Below the pieces are notes generated by a model, which did no database searches, was not told where the DNA came from, and saw nothing but the letters and a program-made list of their open reading frames with translations. The position numbers were made by a program, and so were the translations under genes. DNA of 64,000 bases from Mycolicibacterium sp. MU0053 (GTDB lineage: Bacteria; Actinomycetota; Actinomycetes; Mycobacteriales; Mycobacteriaceae): contig NZ_OY726397.1 in the NCBI RefSeq assembly GCF_963378095.1, forward strand, positions 682,001-746,000, in the 5' to 3' direction. This document shows, piece by piece, positions 10,092-19,374 of this stretch. Positions within the stretch are counted from its first letter, which is position 1, and each line of letters opens with the position of its first letter.

Positions 10092-11192
10092 TCAATCGGC
10101 GCGCCCGCGGAGTCGTGCGATCGCGACCTTTCCCGCCCCCGCGGTATCGGCCGGCGGCAGGGTTTCGGCGTCGATGCGGGCGTCGACCGCCACCTCGCCA
10201 CCCGTGCTGAGCGGGGTGTCGGCGGGCAGGCCCCGCTTGAGCAGCGCCAGCGCGATCGCACCCTCGTCGACATGGTCCACCACGGTGCCCAGCCGGCCGA
10301 CCGTGCGGCCACCGGAGACCACCGGATCCCCGGTGGACGGCCGATCCGCCGAACCGTCGAGGTGCAGCAGCACCAGCATGCGTGGCGGCCGGCCCAGGTT
10401 GTGGACCCGCGAGACCGTCTCCTGGCCGCGGTAGCAGCCCTTGTCGAGGTGCACGGCGCCGGCGCCGGCGGTGCCGATCCAGGCGACCTCGTGCGGGATG
10501 GTGCGCTCGTCGGTGTCCACGCCGAGCCGGGCCCGCACCGCAGCGACCCGGTGCGCCTCGTAGGCCCACACCCCGGCCCGGCGGGCACCGGCCCGCTCAA
10601 GGCGCTGTAGCCACGTCTGCTTGTCGGCTTGCGGGACCACCAGGTCCAGCTCGATGGGCCCACCGTCGGTGCTCGGCATCCGGCGCAGGAATCCGCCGTC
10701 GGGCAGCGCCACCGCGGTCATCGTCGCCGGCAACTCGCTGACGGACAGGGCCTCGCGCAGCGCCGGGTCGTCGAGGCCCGGCCCGATCAGTGACAGCACC
10801 GCCAGGTCGGCGGCCGCGGGCGCGGCGTCGGCCCAGAACACCATCTTGGTGAGGTAGGCCAGCAGCGGCTCGGCGCGCCAGGCCTCGGTGTCGAGGTAGG
10901 TCACACCGTCGAGTTCGGTTTGAATCCAGAAGTCCTCGACCCGGCCCTGACCGTCGAGGCTCGAGTTCGCGGTGCTGGCACCGTCGGGCAACTCGGCGAC
11001 GTGCTGCGTGCACAGGGTGTGCAACCAACTCTGGCGTTCGGCGCCGGTGATGGTCAGGACACCGCGGTGCGATCGGTCGACGACGACGGCCGCGGTGCTC
11101 GCGGCGCGTTGCTCGCCGAGCGGGTCGCCGTAATGCCAGATGGCGCCGGCGTCGGGGTCGGTTTCGGGGGCGGGAACGGGAGCGGCTGTCAC
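10092..11192 (-). CDS. ygfZ: YgfZ/GcvT-family folate-binding protein
   Basis: This 366-residue member of the YgfZ branch of the aminomethyltransferase fold carries the diagnostic KGCYRGQETV motif (about residue 250), whose cysteine is essential in E. coli YgfZ. The family uses tetrahydrofolate to support assembly or repair of certain iron-sulfur enzymes such as MiaB. The upstream half has the QSWLHTLCTQHV segment. The gene is divergent from pabC, with only 41 bases between the starts, a pairing that places two folate-linked genes side by side. This gene order is shared with Rv0811c-Rv0812. Confidence 0.88.
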   Translation of the reverse strand: MTAAPVPAPETDPDAGAIWHYGDPLGEQRAASTAAVVVDRSHRGVLTITGAERQSWLHTLCTQHVAELPDGASTANSSLDGQGRVEDFWIQTELDGVTYLDTEAWRAEPLLAYLTKMVFWADAAPAAADLAVLSLIGPGLDDPALREALSVSELPATMTAVALPDGGFLRRMPSTDGGPIELDLVVPQADKQTWLQRLERAGARRAGVWAYEAHRVAAVRARLGVDTDERTIPHEVAWIGTAGAGAVHLDKGCYRGQETVSRVHNLGRPPRMLVLLHLDGSADRPSTGDPVVSGGRTVGRLGTVVDHVDEGAIALALLKRGLPADTPLSTGGEVAVDARIDAETLPPADTAGAGKVAIARLRGRAD

Positions 11193-11233
11193 ACATCAAC
11201 TCTACGGACCGGGCAGGACTAGGCTGTTTCGCC

Positions 11234-12103
11234 ATGGCGGTGGTAGTCACCCTGGACGGTGAGACGCGGGACCCGGCGGCGCCGCTGTTGCACGCCGACG
11301 ACCTGGCGGCCGTGCGCGGCGACGGGGTGTTCGAGACCCTGCTCGTGCGGGACGGACGGGCGTGTCTGGTCGAGGCGCACCTGGCGCGGCTGGCGCATTC
11401 GGCCACCATGCTGGACCTGCCCGCACCGGATCTGGAGGCATGGCGGACCGGCATCGAGAAGGCCGCCGCCGAGTGGAACGCGCAGTCCGGAGCCGAGGGC
11501 GCCCTGCGGCTGGTGTACAGCCGGGGCCGGGAGGGCGGCTCACCGCCGACGGCCTACGTCACCGTCGGCCCGCTGGCCGACCGGGTGCCCGCCGCGCGCC
11601 GTGACGGCATCAGCGTGGTCACCCTCGAGCGGGGGCTGCCGGCCAGCGGAACCGATGCGATGCCGTGGCTGTTGGCCGGGGCCAAGACCCTGTCGTACGC
11701 GCTGAACATGGCCGCGCTGCGGCATGCCGCTCGGCTCGGGGCCGACGACGTGATCTTCGTCAGCACCGACGGGTACATCCTGGAAGGGCCGCGGTCCACG
11801 GTCGTGATCGCCACCGAGATCGACGGCACCCCTGCCCTGTTGACCCCACCGCCGTGGTACCCGATCCTGCGCGGCACCACCCAGCAGGCACTGTTCGAGG
11901 CCGCTCGGTCCGCCGGCCTCGACTGCGACTACCGCGCGTTGCGGCCAGCGGATTTAGTTGCCGCACAAGGAATCTGGCTGATATCGGCGATCACGCTGGG
12001 CGCGCGCGTGCACACCCTGGACGGCCGACGGATGCCGGCGACGGGGCCCCTGGCCGCCGAATTCACCCGGTTGGTCGACGTCGCGCTCGCCGGTGATCGC
12101 TGA
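11234..12103 (+). CDS. pabC: Aminodeoxychorismate lyase / class IV aminotransferase
   Basis: This 289-residue PLP enzyme belongs to fold type IV. GDGVFETLLVRDG near the N terminus and GAKTLSYALNMAAL, with the PLP-binding lysine near residue 155, are typical. PabC releases pyruvate from 4-amino-4-deoxychorismate to give p-aminobenzoate for folate. Position and length match Rv0812. D-amino acid or branched-chain aminotransferases share the fold, so the exact substrate rests on gene order and on the folate-linked divergent neighbour ygfZ. Confidence 0.85.
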   Translation: MAVVVTLDGETRDPAAPLLHADDLAAVRGDGVFETLLVRDGRACLVEAHLARLAHSATMLDLPAPDLEAWRTGIEKAAAEWNAQSGAEGALRLVYSRGREGGSPPTAYVTVGPLADRVPAARRDGISVVTLERGLPASGTDAMPWLLAGAKTLSYALNMAALRHAARLGADDVIFVSTDGYILEGPRSTVVIATEIDGTPALLTPPPWYPILRGTTQQALFEAARSAGLDCDYRALRPADLVAAQGIWLISAITLGARVHTLDGRRMPATGPLAAEFTRLVDVALAGDR

Positions 12104-12129
12104 GCGCAAAAATCCCTTGTCACCCCCGT

Positions 12130-12323
12130 CCACCTCAAGTACGGTCGGCCGTACACAAGGAAGGAGGTGGTCCGAGAAATTGAGTAGCTTATGGACATGT
12201 GAGGTGGCTGTCCGCTAGCAGCACGCGGCGAGGAATCACCTGCGAGCGCTGGCGAATTCCAAGCAGCCACCCGGCCCCCGAGCCCCCGGTTAGTCCAACC
12301 GCGGAACAACGGCTCGGGGGCCG
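12130..12323 (+). ncRNA. Candidate structured RNA: SD-sequestering stem, long-range helices and GC-rich hairpin
   Basis: Several perfect complementarities are packed into this gap. CCACCTC (12130-12136) pairs with GAGGTGG (12164-12170), hiding a near-ideal Shine-Dalgarno AAGGAGGTGG (12161-12170). Inside it, GTACGG/CCGTAC (12139-12154) forms a hairpin. GGTGGCTG (12203-12210) pairs with CAGCCACC (12264-12271). A 13-bp stem, 12272-12284 with 12311-12323 (CGGCCCCCGAGCC), encloses CGGTT/AACCG. No T-tract follows, which is common for mycobacterial hairpins. It may be a leader of the downstream gene or an independent small RNA. No known riboswitch class was recognised. Confidence 0.5.
12180..12218 (+). 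CDS. Possible 12-codon leader peptide behind a strong SD
   Basis: A TTG at 12180 follows the strong SD at 12161-12170 and opens a 12-codon frame (LSSLWTCEVAVR) ending in TAG at 12216. Its end lies inside the GGTGGCTG strand of a long-range helix, so ribosome position could change RNA folding. Spacing from GGAGG to TTG is about 12 bases, longer than ideal, and the only nearby ATG gives a two-residue frame. Translation is therefore unproven. Confidence 0.3.
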   Translation: MSSLWTCEVAVR

Positions 12324-12396
12324 CTTCACGTCTCGATCCGATCAAGCACCCGATACACGCATGACACCGCATGCCCGATGCGCGATGATGCGGCCT

Positions 12397-13242
12397 ATGG
12401 GTTATCGGTGGTCCACCGCGCTCGGTGCAACTGTCGCGTTGGCCCTCGGTGTCCTCGGCTGCGCCATCCCGCAGGTGCAACCGCAGGCCGGGCCCGCGTG
12501 CAGCAGCACCGCCCTGCCGACGCTGGACCCGCAGACCTTCACCTTCGGCACCGACCGGCCCGCCTACCCGCCCTGGTACATCGGCGACGACCCGACCAAC
12601 GGTGCAGGATTCGAAGCCGCGGTGGCCTACGCCGTCGCCGAGCGCCTCGGCTATGCGCGCGAGCACGTGCGGTGGGTCCGGATTCCGTTCAACACCGCGA
12701 TGGCGCCGGGACCCAAACCCTTCGACGCCGACCTCTCCCAGTTCTCCATCACCGATCAGCGCCGCGAGATCGTCGACTTCTCGGCGCCCTACTACGACGT
12801 CGCACAGGCCGTGGTCGCCCTGCGCGATTCGCCGGCGGCGGCCGCGACCAGCCAGCGCGACCTCAGGCCGCTGCGGATCGGCGCGCAGGTGGGCACCACG
12901 AGTTCCGAGGCGGCGCGGTCGCTCGACGCCACCGAACCGGTGCTGGTCTACGACACCAACCTCGAGGCCAAAAGGGCCCTGGTCGACGGTCGCATCCACG
13001 CGATGGTGCTGGACCTGCCGTCGGCGAGCACGGTGGTGTCCGAGTTGAGCGACGGCGTCATCGTGGGGCAGCTGCCCGCGGTGGCGCAGCCCGCCGAGCA
13101 GTTGGGCATCGTGCTGGACAAGGACAGCCCGTTGACGCGCTGCGTGTCCGAGGCGGTCGAGGGGCTGCGCGCGGACGGCGTGCTGGACGACCTCGAACGG
13201 CGCTGGCTGTCCGCCGGTGAGCGGGCCCGGGTGCTGGGCTGA
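12397..13242 (+). CDS. ABC-transporter solute-binding lipoprotein (amino-acid type)
   Basis: This is a 281-residue protein with a lipoprotein signal (ATVALALGVLGC, lipobox LGC) followed by a type 2 periplasmic-binding domain: FTFGTDRPAYPPW, GFEAAVAYAVAERLG, then DADLSQFSITDQRREIVDFSAPYYD, the hallmark of the polar amino-acid receptor family. The ATG at 12397 was chosen because it directly precedes the signal; upstream extensions run into the structured RNA. No permease or ATPase gene is adjacent, so it is an orphan receptor whose partners lie elsewhere. The ligand cannot be read from sequence. Confidence 0.82.
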   Translation: MGYRWSTALGATVALALGVLGCAIPQVQPQAGPACSSTALPTLDPQTFTFGTDRPAYPPWYIGDDPTNGAGFEAAVAYAVAERLGYAREHVRWVRIPFNTAMAPGPKPFDADLSQFSITDQRREIVDFSAPYYDVAQAVVALRDSPAAAATSQRDLRPLRIGAQVGTTSSEAARSLDATEPVLVYDTNLEAKRALVDGRIHAMVLDLPSASTVVSELSDGVIVGQLPAVAQPAEQLGIVLDKDSPLTRCVSEAVEGLRADGVLDDLERRWLSAGERARVLG

Positions 13243-13247
13243 CGGCC

Positions 13248-13538
13248 TCAGGGCCCCGCGGGGCCGGGGGCCAGGGTGCTGCAGGCCTGCATGGCCCGGT
13301 CCCAGACCGCCGGATCGACGTCGGCGGGCGGACCGACCGGCGAGGCCGCGGACTCGCTGACACCGTGTTCGGTCAGGCAGCTCGCAAACGAACCGTGTTC
13401 GGCGGTCGTCGGTGCGGGCGTGCTGGCGTCTTGCGGCGGCGTGGATTCGGATCCTCCGCAGCCGGCCAGCGCGAGCGCGGCCATGGCCGCGACGGCACCG
13501 AGCACTCGGACATGACGTGGTGGCACGGGGTTCTCCAT
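13248..13538 (-). CDS. Small secreted lipoprotein, function unknown
   Basis: This 96-residue protein has a signal peptide and lipobox (AAMAALALAGC), a Ser/Thr/Pro-rich linker (STPPQDASTPAPTTAEH) and a short globular part with two cysteines (FASCLTEHG and MQACSTL) that could form a disulfide. It converges on the solute-binding lipoprotein with a 5-base gap. No family was recognised. The pattern fits small mycobacterial cell-wall lipoproteins. Confidence 0.65.
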   Translation of the reverse strand: MENPVPPRHVRVLGAVAAMAALALAGCGGSESTPPQDASTPAPTTAEHGSFASCLTEHGVSESAASPVGPPADVDPAVWDRAMQACSTLAPGPAGP

Positions 13539-13551
13539 GGGGTTGGCGGAA

Positions 13552-14214
13552 CTATCCGACGAAGCGAATCAACCGGGCTGACAGGTGCGGGACAAGTCCG
13601 CCGTCGGCGTCGACCCGCTCCTCAACGTAGGCGAGATCGCCGCCCTCGACGATGCCGTAGAGCCGTTTGGCGCCGCCGACAAGCACACCGGATTGGCTGC
13701 GCGCCAACGCATCGGTGGCCAACTCCCAGGAGGACTGCGTCAGGGGGCGTCCGTAGAACAGTTCGATGTAGCCGGCCGAGTGCGCCAGCAGCAATTCGAT
13801 GGCCTGGTTTTCTTCGGTGTCGTTCGGATCGTTGACGAAGCGCCAGAAGCCGGACTCCCGCAGGGATTTCGACGCGTAGCTGCCGTCCTCGTCGAGGCGC
13901 CAGGAGCGGGCTTCCCAATTGAGGTAGTCGCCACCGTCGTGCGAGACGACGATTTGTTGCCCGAAGCGGTAGTCGCCGTCGGCGTCGCGGCCCTCGCCCT
14001 CGCCGCGCCACACACCCACCAGCGGCAGCAGGGCGAGCAGGGCGTCGTTGAGATCGGCTCCCTCGCGCAGATTGGCGGTGTCCGAGGGGAGCGGAAGATC
14101 GTCGAAGGTCGGAATGTTGCGCGCCGCGGTGATCTGAGCACGTTCGACCGCGGCGGCTACCGCGCGGTCACCAGAGCCTGGATCCACTCCGGACCCCTCG
14201 TCGCTGCCGGTCAT
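13552..14214 (-). CDS. Nitrobindin-like heme-binding beta-barrel (Rv0813c-like)
   Basis: This protein of about 220 residues carries the signature [14 protein letters not shown], the GxWxGxG motif of the FABP-like/nitrobindin family, followed by beta-strands such as [14 protein letters not shown] histidine near the C terminus (VPHLSARL) is in place for the proximal heme ligand of nitrobindins. Family members bind ferric heme and have been linked to NO or peroxynitrite chemistry. ATG 14214 is preferred over TTG 14220. It starts 7 bases after the stop of the tiny membrane protein upstream, so the two are likely co-transcribed. Confidence 0.8.
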   Translation of the reverse strand: MTGSDEGSGVDPGSGDRAVAAAVERAQITAARNIPTFDDLPLPSDTANLREGADLNDALLALLPLVGVWRGEGEGRDADGDYRFGQQIVVSHDGGDYLNWEARSWRLDEDGSYASKSLRESGFWRFVNDPNDTEENQAIELLLAHSAGYIELFYGRPLTQSSWELATDALARSQSGVLVGGAKRLYGIVEGGDLAYVEERVDADGGLVPHLSARLIRFVG

Positions 14215-14220
14215 CGGCAA

Positions 14221-14319
14221 TCAGGACTCGTCGGAGATCAGCCGGTACAGGGTGTAGAGCGCAAACCATGTGATGACCACGACGGCCGCGACAAGCATCA
14301 ATTCGAAGAACAGCACCAC
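14221..14319 (-). CDS. 32-residue single-pass membrane peptide
   Basis: A GTG at 14319 opens a 32-codon frame whose product is almost entirely one membrane helix: FFELMLVAAVVVITWFALY, then a basic/acidic tail ending RLISDES. A second GTG at 14316 is an alternative start. It stops 6 bases before the ATG of the nitrobindin-like gene on the same strand. Strong amphipathic composition and tight coupling support a real gene that standard annotation would miss. Function is unknown. Confidence 0.6.
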   Translation of the reverse strand: MVLFFELMLVAAVVVITWFALYTLYRLISDES

Positions 14320-14362
14320 GGGCAACAGTCTAGTTCGTCGCGGAGGCGGTTTTGCCCGGGGT

Positions 14363-14441
14363 GCCCCGCGCGAGCGTGCGGGAAATCTCACTTTTTGCGG
14401 CGTGTCGCCTCGGCGACCCGCACGCTCGCGCAGATTGGGGC
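14363..14441. repeat. Long GC-rich inverted repeat between sulfur operon and Rv0813c-like genes
   Basis: A perfect 15-bp inverted repeat (GCGCGAGCGTGCGGG at 14368-14382, with its complement at 14417-14431) is extended by GCCCC (14363-14367) and GGGGC (14437-14441) across a small internal bulge. It lies just downstream of the sseC stop and could end that operon's transcript. There is no T-tract. The core resembles hairpins that recur between mycobacterial genes, from memory only. Confidence 0.55.
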
Positions 14442-14454
14442 AAAAGGGCGGAGC

Positions 14455-14757
14455 CTAGGCGACCTTGACGGCGACCTCGTGGACGCCGGCACCGGTCGGG
14501 GCCACGACGGCGTCGCCGTTGCCGACCTTCGACAGTGCCCGCAGGCGCCACGAACCGGGCGCGGCGAAGAACCGGAAGTCACCCGTCGCCGACGCCACCA
14601 CCTCGGCGGTGAATTCGTCGGAGGAATCCAGCAGACGCACGAAGGCGCCACCGACCGGCTGCCCGGAGCCGTCGACCACGCGGCCGGTGATCACGGTTTC
14701 CTTCTCGACGTCGACGCCCGCGGGTAGGGCCTGTCCCTGGGTAGGGGCTGCGCACAT
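14455..14757 (-). CDS. sseC: DUF1416 protein SseC
   Basis: This 100-residue protein reads ITGRVVDGSGQPVGGAFVRLLDSSDEFTAEVVAS, a carboxypeptidase-regulatory-like beta-sandwich (DUF1416). It is the SseC partner that follows the CysA-type sulfurtransferase in mycobacteria (Rv0814c). It starts 2 bases after the sulfurtransferase stop, so translation is coupled. Its precise role in sulfur transfer is not known. The operon is headed by a poly-cysteine leader at 16.2-16.3 kb. Confidence 0.88.
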   Translation of the reverse strand: MCAAPTQGQALPAGVDVEKETVITGRVVDGSGQPVGGAFVRLLDSSDEFTAEVVASATGDFRFFAAPGSWRLRALSKVGNGDAVVAPTGAGVHEVAVKVA

Positions 14758-14759
14758 GA

Positions 14760-15593
14760 TTAACTTCCCAACTCAATCGGGGCTCCCACGAGGGAGCCGT
14801 ATTCGCACCAACTGCCGTCATAGTTCTTGACGTTCTGATGGCCGAGCAGTTCCTGCAGCACGAACCACGTGTGTGAGGACCGCTCGCCGATCCGGCAGTA
14901 GGCGATGATCTCCTTCTCGCCGTCGAGGCCGGCGTCGGCGTACAGCTTGGCCAGCTCCTCGTCGGACTTGAAGGTGCCGTCTTCGTTGGCGGCCTTGCTC
15001 CATGGAACGTTGATGGCGCCGGGAACATGCCCGGGGCGCTGGCTCTGTTCCTGCGGCAGGTGTGCCGGCGCGAGAATCTTGCCGGAGAATTCGTCGGGGG
15101 AACGCACGTCGACCAGGTTCTTGGTGTTGATCGCGGCGATCACCTCGTCACGGAACGCGCGGATCGAAAGGTCCGGGTCCTTGGCGGTGTAGCTGGTCTG
15201 CGGACGCTCGACCTTGTCGGTCACGAGCGGCCGCCCGTCGAGCTCCCACTTCTTGCGGCCGCCGTCGAGCAGCTTGACGTTCTCGTGGCCGTACAGCTTG
15301 AAGTACCAGTACGCGTAGGCGGCGAACCAGTTGTTGTTCCCGCCGTAGAGGATCACGGTGTCGTCGTTGCCGATCCCGCGCTCGGACAGCAGCTTCGAGA
15401 AGCCCGCGGCGTCGACGAAGTCGCGACGGACCGGATCCTGCAGATCGGCCTTCCAGTCCAGCCGGACCGCGCCGGCGATGTGTCCGGTGTCGTACGCGCT
15501 GGTGTCCTCGTCGACCTCAACGAAAACCGTGTTCGGTGCGTTGAGATTTTGTTCAGCCCAGTCGGTGGTGACCAGGACGTCGGAACGGGCCAT
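14760..15593 (-). CDS. cysA2: Thiosulfate sulfurtransferase (two-domain rhodanese)
   Basis: This is a 277-residue tandem rhodanese. The N-terminal inactive domain runs from DVLVTTDWAEQNL to about residue 125. The C-terminal catalytic domain has the active-site loop CRIGERSS, with the persulfide-carrying cysteine near residue 233, followed by HTWFVLQELLG. The enzyme moves sulfane sulfur from thiosulfate or mercaptopyruvate to thiol acceptors. It matches M. tuberculosis CysA2 (Rv0815c). It lies between DUF4395 and sseC on one strand, in an operon apparently attenuated by cysteine supply. Confidence 0.92.
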   Translation of the reverse strand: MARSDVLVTTDWAEQNLNAPNTVFVEVDEDTSAYDTGHIAGAVRLDWKADLQDPVRRDFVDAAGFSKLLSERGIGNDDTVILYGGNNNWFAAYAYWYFKLYGHENVKLLDGGRKKWELDGRPLVTDKVERPQTSYTAKDPDLSIRAFRDEVIAAINTKNLVDVRSPDEFSGKILAPAHLPQEQSQRPGHVPGAINVPWSKAANEDGTFKSDEELAKLYADAGLDGEKEIIAYCRIGERSSHTWFVLQELLGHQNVKNYDGSWCEYGSLVGAPIELGS

Positions 15594-15629
15594 AAAGCAG
15601 GGTCCTTTCGGGATTACGGGTGTGGCAGG

Positions 15630-16127
15630 TCAGGGCGTCGGATGGGCGGACAGGGCGGGGGTGCGCCGCAGGCGCACGATCAGGGGGTAGAGCCGGCAAC
15701 CCAGGCAGATGCCGAAGGCCGCGTTGAGGAAGGCCGCGAACAGGGCGAAGCCGGTGGCGACGAGGCCGATCAGCGGCGCGCCCAGCGCGAAACCGGCGGT
15801 CCCGACGATCGCGAAGACCAGGCCGACAAGCTGAGCGAACTTCAGCGGCGGTACCGGTTCACGTTCGACTGTCGGTCCGCGCCGTGGCGCGATCACGGCG
15901 GCGTAGAGCCGGCCGTAGGGGTGCTGCCGCGGCCCGAACCAGGCGCCGACCGCGAACACCGCCGCCTGTAAACCGAGCAGGACCGCCGCCAGCGCGCTGC
16001 TGACCGCGGCCGCGAACAGCGTCGCGACCAGGACCACGGTGGTCACCCACGCCGTGAACCGTGGGCCACGCACGTCGACCTGGCCGACGGCGGCGGTCGG
16101 GGGCTCATTCGGGATTGACATGGACAT
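15630..16127 (-). CDS. DUF4395 integral membrane protein
   Basis: This 165-residue protein has four hydrophobic segments (about residues 27-50, 50-65, 90-115, 118-140). A CLGC pair (FGICLGCRLY) after the last segment is typical of DUF4395 proteins, which occur next to sulfurtransferases and thioredoxin-like proteins. ATG 16127 has AGGAG 5 bases upstream; a second ATG follows at 16121. The gene is first in the operon downstream of the cysteine leader. A role in sulfur compound uptake or membrane thiol chemistry is inferred from context only. Confidence 0.78.
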   Translation of the reverse strand: MSMSIPNEPPTAAVGQVDVRGPRFTAWVTTVVLVATLFAAAVSSALAAVLLGLQAAVFAVGAWFGPRQHPYGRLYAAVIAPRRGPTVEREPVPPLKFAQLVGLVFAIVGTAGFALGAPLIGLVATGFALFAAFLNAAFGICLGCRLYPLIVRLRRTPALSAHPTP

Positions 16128-16206
16128 GCTCCTGTTGATGTACGGGTGGGCTGGGCCAACTAGCCGCCGGCTGCTCGCCGCGGCGACGCGTACTACGCGT
16201 GGCTAC

Positions 16207-16296
16207 TCAGCAGCTACAACAACAGCAACAACCCGCAAGGCGGCACAGATCGACTGCGCGGCGCTTGGTGAGCATCGGCTCAAGACGGGCTGGCAC
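16207..16296 (-). CDS. Leaderless poly-cysteine leader peptide (cysteine attenuator)
   Basis: A GTG at 16296 begins a 29-codon frame that ends ...LCRLAGCCCCCSC before TGA at 16209-16207, giving five consecutive cysteine codons and eight cysteines overall minus one. There is no Shine-Dalgarno sequence. A -10-like TAAGCT (16309-16304) lies exactly 7 bases before the GTG, so the transcript should start on the start codon, as in leaderless mycobacterial mRNAs. An in-frame ATG at 16275 is an alternative. Leaderless poly-cysteine uORFs are known as cysteine sensors upstream of mycobacterial sulfur genes; stalling at Cys codons alters expression of the downstream operon, here DUF4395-cysA2-sseC. Confidence 0.85.
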   Translation of the reverse strand: MPARLEPMLTKRRAVDLCRLAGCCCCCSC

Positions 16297-16303
16297 GCCC
16301 GAC

Positions 16304-16309
16304 AGCTTA
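16304..16309 (-). promoter_or_regulatory. -10 element for the cysteine-leader transcript
   Basis: TAAGCT, matching the mycobacterial TANNNT -10 pattern, lies between the thiX stop and the leader GTG. The 7-base gap to the GTG predicts initiation at the first base of the start codon. No clear -35 element is visible, since that region falls inside thiX. Confidence 0.6.
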
Positions 16310-16325
16310 CCTAATGAGTCCGCGC

Positions 16326-16748
16326 TCAGGCCAATAGCGGTTCCAGCGCCGACCGCAGGTCACCGGCGGTGGGGACGCCAGTGGTCCGGTAGCGCGGACG
16401 GCCATCGGCGTCGAAGATGATCGTGGTCGGCAGCGAGAGCACCGAGAGGCGGCGTGCCGCTTCGAGATTGGTGTCCATGTCGATCTCCACGTGCGCCACC
16501 GCGGGCAGGTCGTCGCACACCGTGTCGATGACGCGCCGCACGGCCTGGCAGGGGCCGCACCAGGTGGCGGTGAAGTGCAAAACGGTGGGCCCGGTGTCGG
16601 ACAGGCCCAGGCCGCTGGTGTCGACGTCGGCGGCGTCGGCGGCCCCGCGCAGCAGGCCCGATCGCAACGTGAGCAGCCTGCCCACCAGGTAGCCGAGGCC
16701 CAGCACGGCGATGACGATGACGATGATCAGACCGACCGAGGTGCTCAT
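16326..16748 (-). CDS. thiX: Membrane-anchored thioredoxin-like protein
   Basis: This 140-residue protein has an N-terminal membrane anchor (VGLIIVIVIAVLGLGYLVG) and a thioredoxin fold with the active site TATWCGPC (about residues 61-68) and the cis-proline segment SLPTTIIFDADG. It corresponds to Rv0816c (ThiX). It overlaps the lmeA stop by 4 bases (ATGA). Its 3' end is followed by the promoter of the sulfur-operon leader, placing a thiol-redox protein directly next to sulfur-transfer genes. Confidence 0.88.
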   Translation of the reverse strand: MSTSVGLIIVIVIAVLGLGYLVGRLLTLRSGLLRGAADAADVDTSGLGLSDTGPTVLHFTATWCGPCQAVRRVIDTVCDDLPAVAHVEIDMDTNLEAARRLSVLSLPTTIIFDADGRPRYRTTGVPTAGDLRSALEPLLA

Positions 16749-17542
16749 GCCTGGGTGAACTCCGAGAGCGTGATGGTTAGTCCCTCGGTGATGCCCTCGA
16801 TGATGACCTCGGAGCCGCGGGCGCCCTGGCTGGTAGGCGCGACACCGAAGGGCAACCGCTGATCGGGCAGCGTGGCCCGGAAGGCGTCCAGAATCGCGGT
16901 CAGTTTGTCCTCGGGGACGTCCTGATCGGCGGTGCCCGGCCCCGTCAGGACCCCGGTCGGGGTGAACACCAGCGTGGTGCGTTCGGGGCCGACGACGGAC
17001 AGGTCGACCGCGACGCTGACCTGCTGGTCGAACCCGGCGGCGGTGGGGGTGGCGGTGAAGACCAGGCCCTCGCTGCCGGAAATGCCCGATTCGGTGGTGC
17101 CGCCGGTCGCGTCGTTGCTCTCCACGGTGGGTGCCTCGACCATCAGATCCTTGAGTCCCATGAATCGACCCAGATGCGCCGAATCGATGATGATCCGGCT
17201 CTCCAGCTTGCCGATGGGCAGCACGGCATCCGGCCTGATCAACCAGGACGCCTCGGCAATTCCGATGGAGTGCATGGTGGCTTCCAACGAGGCCCGCTCG
17301 ACATGCGGATGGTCGACGTCGGTGGCCTTGATCTCGATCTCGTCGTAGTGATGACCCATGGCCTGCGGAATGAACGGGAAGCCGAGGATGGCCACCGACG
17401 GGTCCCAGTTCAGGCCGGCCGCGCTTCGCACCGCGCGGGACAGCCGGTATTCGGCGGCGATGGCCGCGCCGAAGTCGACGCCGAGGCCCACGAGCAACAC
17501 GGTCAGCACGGTCGCACCGATTCCGGTCAGCAGTTTCCGCAC
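16745..17542 (-). CDS. lmeA: DUF2993 lipid-binding protein LmeA
   Basis: This protein of about 265 residues has an N-terminal signal/anchor (LLTGIGATVLTVLLVGLG) and a DUF2993 domain spanning the rest. It matches Rv0817c, named LmeA in mycobacteria, a periplasmic phosphoinositide-binding protein needed for full elongation of lipomannan mannan chains. GTG 17542 immediately precedes the basic residues of the signal; the frame stays open to 17593. It is translationally coupled to thiX through a 4-base overlap and is divergent from glnR. Confidence 0.85.
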   Translation of the reverse strand: MRKLLTGIGATVLTVLLVGLGVDFGAAIAAEYRLSRAVRSAAGLNWDPSVAILGFPFIPQAMGHHYDEIEIKATDVDHPHVERASLEATMHSIGIAEASWLIRPDAVLPIGKLESRIIIDSAHLGRFMGLKDLMVEAPTVESNDATGGTTESGISGSEGLVFTATPTAAGFDQQVSVAVDLSVVGPERTTLVFTPTGVLTGPGTADQDVPEDKLTAILDAFRATLPDQRLPFGVAPTSQGARGSEVIIEGITEGLTITLSEFTQA

Positions 17543-17701
17543 GCGGTCATTGTCGCCTACCGCCGGATCGGAGCACACAAGATGACCGCACAACCCGGAG
17601 GATCAGCAGGTGGCAGGCTATCGTTAGTCAAATCTCGGTCGGTAACGACGATGTGTCGGCCATGAATCTGGGGAGTAATCCCCCGGTTGCTGGAGGGCCT
17701 T

Positions 17702-19368
<1,667 letters not shown>

Positions 19369-19374
19369 GCCGGT

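Noticed and set aside
12130..12323. T-box or known riboswitch assignment for the structured region after pabC
   Set aside because: No T-box antiterminator sequence and no downstream tRNA-synthetase or amino-acid operon; no known aptamer core recognised.
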